Source: Oscillospiraceae bacterium | Lineage (GTDB): Bacteria > Bacillota > Clostridia > Oscillospirales > Ruminococcaceae | DNA length: 64,000 bases | Assembly (NCBI GenBank): GCA_017461565.1 | Contig: JAFTXQ010000003.1 | Coordinates: forward strand, 62,001 to 126,000 | Direction of reading: 5' to 3' | Shown here: one piece after another, positions 59,332 through 64,000 of the stretch | Position numbering within the stretch: position 1 is the first letter of the stretch | How the letters are laid out: every line of letters begins with the position of its first letter | Translations under genes and position numbers: made by a program | The notes under the pieces: generated by a model | The model's input: only the letters and a program-made list of their open reading frames with translations | Told to the model about the DNA's origin: nothing | Databases searched by the model: none

Positions 59332-60122
59332 TGAGCTTCAAAGGCTACTGCGTATCGGTGAGAGGCGCTTCGCATGAGGCGGCTGACGAGCCGTGCCAGG
59401 ATTCCGCACGCATTTATACTTCTCATGAGCTTTCGGTCGCTGCGGTATCTGATGGCCACGGCAGCGAAAAGCACTTCCGCAGCGCCGCAGGCAGCGACAT
59501 GGCGACACGTGTGGCAATACGTTCCATTATGGATTTTTCGGAGCGAAACGGCGGAATAGACAGGATATTCCGTGACGACCCGCAAAATGCTGCACGCCGT
59601 ATCGCAGCAAATATGATATGTAGCTGGAACGAGGAGATAGCCGCACATTTCAGCTATGCTCCGCTTACCGAAAAGGAGAACGAGATATCACTAAAGCACG
59701 GTGGATTGCCTATTGAAAGCATATACGGCGCTACACTTATTGTAGCTGCCGTGACAGGCAGGGGGCTTTTCGGACTCCAGATAGGCGACGGCACTTTTGT
59801 AGCACAGGAGCGGGGAAAGATGTGCTTTCCGATGCCCGATGACGACAGACTTATCGGCAATCTTACTACGTCCCTTTGCGATAATGACGCTATCAATAGC
59901 TTCCGCTGGTTCTATGAGCCGGGGAGCTTCCGCAATGTTGTGCTCTCCAGCGATGGACTTATCAATTCCTTTTGCAGCAGAGAGGACTTCCTACAATTCA
60001 CCGGGCGTATAACCACAGCGGTTTCCTCGGGAAAGACAGGGGAGCTTGAAAGTCATCTGAAAGAGCGCACCCGTGGCGGCAGCCGTGACGACATATCTGT
60101 TGCGGCATTGACAAAAAAGTAA
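59331..60122 (+). CDS. PP2C-family protein phosphatase
   Basis: 263 residues starting at ATG 59331, which overlaps the vWA stop as TAATG; an ATG six bases earlier is also possible. The metal-binding aspartates are in VSDGHGSEKHF (about 40-50), a later LQIGDGTFV (about 145), SSDGLINSF (about 207) and SRDDISVAAL near the C-terminus. It is the PP2C_2 type linked to TerY rather than the PrpC type linked to Hanks kinases. Predicted to remove phosphate from Ser/Thr of unknown proteins. Confidence 0.88.
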   Translation: MSFKGYCVSVRGASHEAADEPCQDSARIYTSHELSVAAVSDGHGSEKHFRSAAGSDMATRVAIRSIMDFSERNGGIDRIFRDDPQNAARRIAANMICSWNEEIAAHFSYAPLTEKENEISLKHGGLPIESIYGATLIVAAVTGRGLFGLQIGDGTFVAQERGKMCFPMPDDDRLIGNLTTSLCDNDAINSFRWFYEPGSFRNVVLSSDGLINSFCSREDFLQFTGRITTAVSSGKTGELESHLKERTRGGSRDDISVAALTKK

Positions 60123-60147
60123 TTTTTTCTCTTGTGCCGTATTGCTA

Positions 60148-60176
60148 TTGACATTTTGCGGCGGATAGGATATAAT
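60148..60176 (+). promoter_or_regulatory. Sigma-A promoter of the receiver gene
   Basis: TTGACA (60148-60153), 17 nt, TATAAT (60171-60176): consensus at all 12 positions. Confidence 0.9.
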
Positions 60177-60231
60177 TGAAATAATAAACAAAGCTGATTT
60201 GTTTGTCTCTTAATAACAAGGAGGTTCCGTA

Positions 60232-60678
60232 ATGGGAGAACGCAATACATTACTTATCGTTGATGATTTTGAGTTCAACAGGTTAATGCTCAGCGATACC
60301 TTCAGTGACCGCAATATAATCGAAGCCGACAACGGCGAGAGAGCCATAGAGGAATTTGAAAAACACAAGGACGAGCTTTGCGCAGTCCTTCTGGATATCA
60401 TGATGCCCGTAATGGACGGATTCGGTGTGCTTGAATATTTTGTTGAAAACAAATATATAGATAAGATACCTGTGTTCATCATCAGTGCGGATACATCGGA
60501 CAAGTCATTGTCCCGTGCGTATGATCTGGGTGCGGCAGATGTTATTGCAAAACCGTTCAACATCAGATTTGTGCGCAGACGTATCAACAATATCATTGAG
60601 CTGTATGATCAGCGCAGAGAGCTCCGCTCGGTGGTAGACGCTCAGAACAAGATACTTGAGCAGACAGCTAAGAAGTAA
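60232..60678 (+). CDS. Stand-alone response-regulator receiver protein
   Basis: 148 residues: one receiver domain (1-122) and a short helical tail. Acidic pocket Asp11/Asp12, phosphorylation site Asp55 (LLDIMMPVMDGFG), Ser85 in the ISAD switch and Lys107 (AKPF). There is no output domain, so it acts by binding another protein, like Spo0F or CheY. Strong promoter and ribosome site AAGGAGG. The kinase is unknown; the orphan Hpt protein at 43318 is a possible partner only by elimination. Confidence 0.92.
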   Translation: MGERNTLLIVDDFEFNRLMLSDTFSDRNIIEADNGERAIEEFEKHKDELCAVLLDIMMPVMDGFGVLEYFVENKYIDKIPVFIISADTSDKSLSRAYDLGAADVIAKPFNIRFVRRRINNIIELYDQRRELRSVVDAQNKILEQTAKK

Positions 60679-60751
60679 TCGGGTTTGCGGTTAGACCGCA
60701 AAGCAATAAACACAGATTATATTATCTGAAGTTTCATAGCCATATTTACCA

Positions 60752-60788
60752 AAAACCACGGCAGTAATTGTCGTGGTTTTGTTTTTTT
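60752..60788 (+). terminator. Terminator of the receiver gene
   Basis: AAAACCACG/CGTGGTTTT arms with an 11-nt loop, then GTTTTTTT. A TTTGCGGT/ACCGCAAA hairpin at 60684-60702 precedes it without a T-run. Confidence 0.85.
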
Positions 60789-60818
60789 GCGAGATTTTGC
60801 AAGATTTTATAAAAACGC

Positions 60819-60847
60819 TTGCAAAAATCTAAGCGCTGTGCTATAAT
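60819..60847 (+). promoter_or_regulatory. Sigma-A promoter of the class Ic aminotransferase
   Basis: TTGCAA (60819-60824), 17 nt, TATAAT (60842-60847); the leader of about 105 nt shows no strong structure. Confidence 0.82.
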
Positions 60848-60959
60848 GTTACAGGCAGAAATATTATAGTAATATAGCATATAATGCAAAGAGAAATGAA
60901 TATTTCTGCATAAATAAGACAAATTAAATTCATCACAATATACAAAAGGGGTTACAACT

Positions 60960-62237
60960 ATGCTTTACACAGAAATGAACAAGGAACAGCTCCTGGCTGA
61001 AAAGAACTCGCTTGAAAAGCTGTACACAGAGTATCAGGCAAAGGGTCTTAAGCTGGATATGTCCCGTGGCAAGCCTGCACCCGAGCAGCTCGATCTTTCC
61101 ATTGACATGCTGCTTCACTGCCTTGACGGAGACTACAAATCCTCCAACGGTATCGACTGCCGTAACTACGGTATTCTCGACGGTATTCCCGAGGCGAAGA
61201 AGCTTTTCGAGGAAATGCTCGGCATAGGTGATGACGAGATAATCGTGGGCGGTAACTCCTCCCTGCAGCTCATGTACGATACCATTATCCGTGCGCTGCA
61301 TTTCGGCGTGTACGGCGGCGATAAGCCCTGGGGCAAGTGCGATAAGGTAAAGTTCCTGTGTCCCGTACCCGGTTATGACAGACACTTTGCTATCTGCGAG
61401 TCCCTCGGTATCGAAATGATCCCTGTTGATTATAAGTATGATGGTCCTGACATGGATGTAGTTGAAAAGCTGGTGGCTGAGGACGAGCAGATCAAGGGTA
61501 TCTGGTGTGTTCCCATGTACTCCAACCCCACAGGCATCACCTACTCCGATGAGGTGGTAAGGCGCTTTGCCAACCTCAAGCCCAAGGCTAATGATTTCCG
61601 TATATTCTGGGATAATGCATATTGCGTACATCACCTTTCCGACGACCACGATACGCTTCTGAATATCATCGACGAGTGCAAGAAAGCAGGAAATCCCGAT
61701 ATGGTATTCCAGTTTACTTCCACTTCCAAGATATCTTTCCCCGGCGGCGGTCTTGCAGTCATCGCTGCAAGTAAGAACAACATCGATTTCATCAAGAACC
61801 AGATGACAGTTCAGACCATCGGCTTCGATAAGCTCAATCAGCTCCGTCACTGTAAGTATTTCAAGAACTTCGATGGCATCAAGGCTCACATGAAGAAGCA
61901 CGCTGCCATCATCCAGCCCAAGTTCAGTGTCGTGCTGTATATGCTGAACAAGGAGATAGCTCCCCTCGGAATCGGTAAGTGGGTATCTCCCAAGGGCGGA
62001 TACTTCGTATCGTTTGATGCTGTTGAGGGCTGTGCAAAGCGCATCGTTTCTCTTGCAAAGGAGGCAGGCGTCGTTATGACAGGCGCAGGTGCTACCTACC
62101 CCTACGGCAACGACCCCAAGGACAGCAACATCCGCATTGCTCCCACATTCCCCACTGTCGATGAGCTCCGTCAGGCTATGGAGATATTCTGCGTATGCGT
62201 TAAGCTGGCTACGGTTGAAAAGCTCCTCGCTGAGTAA
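60960..62237 (+). CDS. Aminotransferase of the Aminotran_MocR (aspartate aminotransferase Ic) family
   Basis: 425 residues, the usual length of this less common fold-type I branch. LDMSRGKPAPEQLDLS (about 32-47), VGGNSSLQLMYD (about 95), NPTGITYS (about 190), WDNAYCVHHL (about 218) and the PLP lysine in TSTSKISFPGGG (about 255) are seen. Members characterised in actinobacteria act on aspartate/2-oxoglutarate; the window gives no contrary sign. It has its own promoter and terminator, so it is probably a housekeeping unit. Confidence 0.9.
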   Translation: MLYTEMNKEQLLAEKNSLEKLYTEYQAKGLKLDMSRGKPAPEQLDLSIDMLLHCLDGDYKSSNGIDCRNYGILDGIPEAKKLFEEMLGIGDDEIIVGGNSSLQLMYDTIIRALHFGVYGGDKPWGKCDKVKFLCPVPGYDRHFAICESLGIEMIPVDYKYDGPDMDVVEKLVAEDEQIKGIWCVPMYSNPTGITYSDEVVRRFANLKPKANDFRIFWDNAYCVHHLSDDHDTLLNIIDECKKAGNPDMVFQFTSTSKISFPGGGLAVIAASKNNIDFIKNQMTVQTIGFDKLNQLRHCKYFKNFDGIKAHMKKHAAIIQPKFSVVLYMLNKEIAPLGIGKWVSPKGGYFVSFDAVEGCAKRIVSLAKEAGVVMTGAGATYPYGNDPKDSNIRIAPTFPTVDELRQAMEIFCVCVKLATVEKLLAE

Positions 62238-62274
62238 CAGATAATAATTATTGCGGAACAAAAGAGAACAGAAA

Positions 62275-62308
62275 AAAGAGGCGGTATAGACCGCCTCTTT
62301 CAGTTTTT
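62275..62308 (+). terminator. Terminator of the aminotransferase
   Basis: Perfect 11-bp stem AAAGAGGCGGT/ACCGCCTCTTT with a 4-nt loop, then CAGTTTTT. Confidence 0.88.
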
Positions 62309-62320
62309 ATCAGGGAAATA

Positions 62321-62349
62321 TTGATTTGACGGCAGGAATGTGGTATACT
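62321..62349 (+). promoter_or_regulatory. Sigma-A promoter for the membrane-protein gene
   Basis: TTGATT (62321-62326), 17 nt, TATACT (62344-62349). Confidence 0.75.
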
Positions 62350-62378
62350 TGATACAGTGAGTTGTTCGGAGGTGTAAT

Positions 62379-63254
62379 ATGCAGCTTGCAGATAAAATAA
62401 GATTGATATTCTGTGCTTTCAGCATCCCTGCCATAAAGCAAGGTATACAGCTTGAAGCTACCGCACAGACGGAAGATGAGATCGCTGCAGCGAAGGCTTT
62501 CAGACGTGTTTTTTATGGCACGATAGCGGTAGTGATCGCTTATGTGATAGGGCTTCTGGCTGTGTTTTTCTGCAATATGCCATTCCTCGGAAGCGGTGAC
62601 AAGCGTTATGGCACGGTGCAGGAGGATGGAAGCGTCAGATACATACAGAACGTGGAAAAGTACGCTTCGCAGGAAAGCCTTGGATTGTCCGGATATCACC
62701 TGTCCGAGGGAGAGCGTATTATCATCTTCTTTGATAAAAACGATGCAATAACCGAAGCGTATCCGAAAGAATACCACGACAGCTACACCGAAACAAGGCT
62801 GTTTACTTTCCTTGGCTTTGCGCTGCTGGGACTTTCGCTGATACTGATTTATGCGCTGATAATATGCAGGCTGACGCCATTCGGAAGCGCATGGTACAGA
62901 TATCTGAAAAAGATCACCACAGGGCAGGAGGACGATACATCTCCTAAGACAAAAGCACTGATCTATGCGGTTTCTCTTCTTGCCGCTCTTATTATATGCC
63001 TGCCGCAGATGGTCGGTATTCTCAACAATCTGAAGCGAATGGCGGAGATAAACGAATTCGGACAGACCATCAAAAGCGCACAGCAGGCGGCAGATAATGC
63101 GGAAAACATCATCAACAGCCTTGAGGGGCTTGATGATAAGCTTGACATAAACAGCGGTCTGGATGCCGCACAATCTGCCTCGGACAAGATACACGACATA
63201 ATGGCGGGACTAAAGGGAACAGAAACCTCAGAAACCGAGGACACCTCGGAATAA
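62379..63254 (+). CDS. Membrane protein with three helices and coiled-coil tail, unknown
   Basis: 291 residues behind CGGAGGTGTAAT. An amphipathic N-terminus is followed by transmembrane segments at about 45-67, 145-165 and 188-206, with an exterior-type loop (GSGDKRYGTVQEDGSVRYI...) between the first two, and a polar helical tail with heptad-like QQAADNAENIINSL repeats ending in Ser/Thr/Glu. No family recognised. Next gene is the secreted amidase 74 nt away, possibly co-transcribed. Confidence 0.6.
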   Translation: MQLADKIRLIFCAFSIPAIKQGIQLEATAQTEDEIAAAKAFRRVFYGTIAVVIAYVIGLLAVFFCNMPFLGSGDKRYGTVQEDGSVRYIQNVEKYASQESLGLSGYHLSEGERIIIFFDKNDAITEAYPKEYHDSYTETRLFTFLGFALLGLSLILIYALIICRLTPFGSAWYRYLKKITTGQEDDTSPKTKALIYAVSLLAALIICLPQMVGILNNLKRMAEINEFGQTIKSAQQAADNAENIINSLEGLDDKLDINSGLDAAQSASDKIHDIMAGLKGTETSETEDTSE

Positions 63255-63328
63255 CAGACATACTGTAATATTTTTTCGGACAGCTTCATATTTATTGGAC
63301 AGAACCAAAATATTTATGGAGGAATAAT

Positions 63329-64000
63329 ATGAAGCTGAATAAAAGATCAATAAAACTCACAGCCGCTATGCTGGGATGCTTCGCACTGCTTGCGGTGGGT
63401 GCACGGCTCACAGATCATGTGGTACCCGCTTCGGCAATAGCCGACGAGCGCCCTGTCATCGTTCTGGATGCAGGGCACGGCGGCCTTGACTCGGGGGCAG
63501 TAGGAAAGAGCGGAGTGCTTGAAAAGGACGTAAATCTCTCGGTCGTAAAGCACCTGCGTGAGATGCTGGAGCTTTCGGGGTTTCAGGTGGTAGTCACCCG
63601 TGACGAGGATATATCCATCTATGACGCAGGCGTTGAGGGTATACGCAATCAGAAGCTCTCGGATATGGATAACCGCCTGGAGATAGTACAAAGCTATCCC
63701 GACAGCATCTTCCTGTGCATACATCAGAACAATTTTACCGATCCCGATTATTTCGGCGGTCAGATGTTTTACAATAACAATCACCCCGATAACCGCACGC
63801 TTGCACAGATAATGCAGAACAGGTTTGCTATCCTGCAGGAGGGCAACGACCGTGAAATTAAGCTTTCGGGAGATGAGCTTTTTTTGCTCAAGGACAACAC
63901 CAATCCTTCGCTCATGATAGAGTGTGGATTTCTTTCAAATCCTGAGGAGGAGGCACTTCTTGCAACCACCGAATACCAGCAGAAGATAGCGTTCACGATC
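63329..64000 (+). CDS. N-acetylmuramoyl-L-alanine amidase (amidase_3), 3' end outside window
   Basis: 224 codons visible from ATG 63329 behind ATGGAGG; the frame is open at the right edge. A signal peptide or anchor (about 8-28) leads into VIVLDAGHGGLDSGAVG (first zinc His), LEKDVNLSVV (zinc Glu), CIHQNNF (second zinc His) and MIECGFLSNPEEE (catalytic Glu), the complete active-site set of the zinc amidase_3 fold. It cleaves the bond between MurNAc and L-alanine in peptidoglycan; CwlD-type members act in spore cortex formation. The short N-terminal region with no extra domains fits CwlD, but this is not decisive. Confidence 0.9.
   Translation, partial: MKLNKRSIKLTAAMLGCFALLAVGARLTDHVVPASAIADERPVIVLDAGHGGLDSGAVGKSGVLEKDVNLSVVKHLREMLELSGFQVVVTRDEDISIYDAGVEGIRNQKLSDMDNRLEIVQSYPDSIFLCIHQNNFTDPDYFGGQMFYNNNHPDNRTLAQIMQNRFAILQEGNDREIKLSGDELFLLKDNTNPSLMIECGFLSNPEEEALLATTEYQQKIAFTI

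Noticed and set aside
60933..62261. 442-codon minus-strand ORF opposite the aminotransferase
   Set aside because: Shadow ORF; the plus strand shows all PLP-enzyme motifs plus promoter and terminator.
1..64000. tRNA/rRNA genes, CRISPR arrays, insertion sequences or prophage
   Set aside because: Scanning by eye showed no tRNA T-loop/acceptor patterns, regularly spaced repeats, transposase or phage genes. A tRNAscan or CRISPR search could confirm this.

Overview
The window looks like a chromosomal segment of a Ruminococcus-like member of the Oscillospiraceae (class Clostridia). This is inferred from: near-consensus sigma-A promoters with 17-nt spacers and strong Shine-Dalgarno sites; a spoIIR gene; bL28 with zinc-type cysteines; SAM-I and THF riboswitches; a CIRCE operator; several diguanylate-cyclase genes; and secreted proteins with fibronectin-III or Thr/Pro-linker architecture. 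No rRNA, tRNA, CRISPR array, transposase or phage gene was seen. Both ends cut genes: a calcium/sodium antiporter on the left and an N-acetylmuramoyl-L-alanine amidase on the right.

Layout. 1-12.4 kb is a long leftward run: RING-like membrane protein, DPM1-like GT2, two tandem GT-C-type membrane proteins, TrkH/KtrB, TrmN6-like and RsmI methyltransferases, two lipoproteins, a tiny membrane protein and the antiporter. 12.6-17.3 kb goes rightward with a GH25 lysozyme, a PLP aminotransferase, trpS and rpmB. 17.4-19.1 kb is leftward (YfcE-type phosphodiesterase, azlC-azlD), with putP divergent from azlC. 21-26.1 kb holds a polyisoprenyl-phosphate sugar-transferase/O-antigen-ligase fusion, pgsA and a PHP phosphatase. 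26.3-32.9 kb is a cyclic-di-GMP cluster: PilZ protein, membrane GGDEF, ParA-like ATPase, ComFB-like protein and a LacI-sensor GGDEF. 33-40 kb has spoIIR, htpG under CIRCE control, an AEC transporter, a probable small RNA, a vWA lipoprotein and an XRE regulator divergent from an FN3 protein. 41.5-45.3 kb has SAM-I riboswitch-metK, an orphan Hpt protein and flotillin. 45.4-48 kb (leftward) is a secreted protein, a 45-aa peptide, a mini-lipoprotein, an HPr-kinase-like protein, an FTR-like iron-sulfur protein and thioredoxin. 48.3-58.5 kb carries glmS, proC, folT, pfkA, dnaE, DUF2461, MmcQ/YjbR and folA. 58.6-64 kb has a TerY-like vWA/PP2C pair, a stand-alone receiver, a class Ic aminotransferase, a membrane protein and the amidase.

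Most notable. (1) The folT leader is a THF riboswitch whose conserved 5' and 3' halves are about 150 nt apart because the P4 arm is replaced by a large nested structure. (2) The secreted protein/short peptide/lipoprotein/HPr-kinase-like locus, with an attenuator directly after the peptide, resembles a peptide-modification cassette. (3) The c-di-GMP cluster pairs a ParA/MinD-type ATPase with a ComFB-like protein. (4) The sugar transferase and ligase are fused in frame across an A7 tract that retains an internal start site. (5) A promoter-to-terminator unit near 38 kb has no ORF. All functions are read from sequence motifs and family knowledge; no searches were run.
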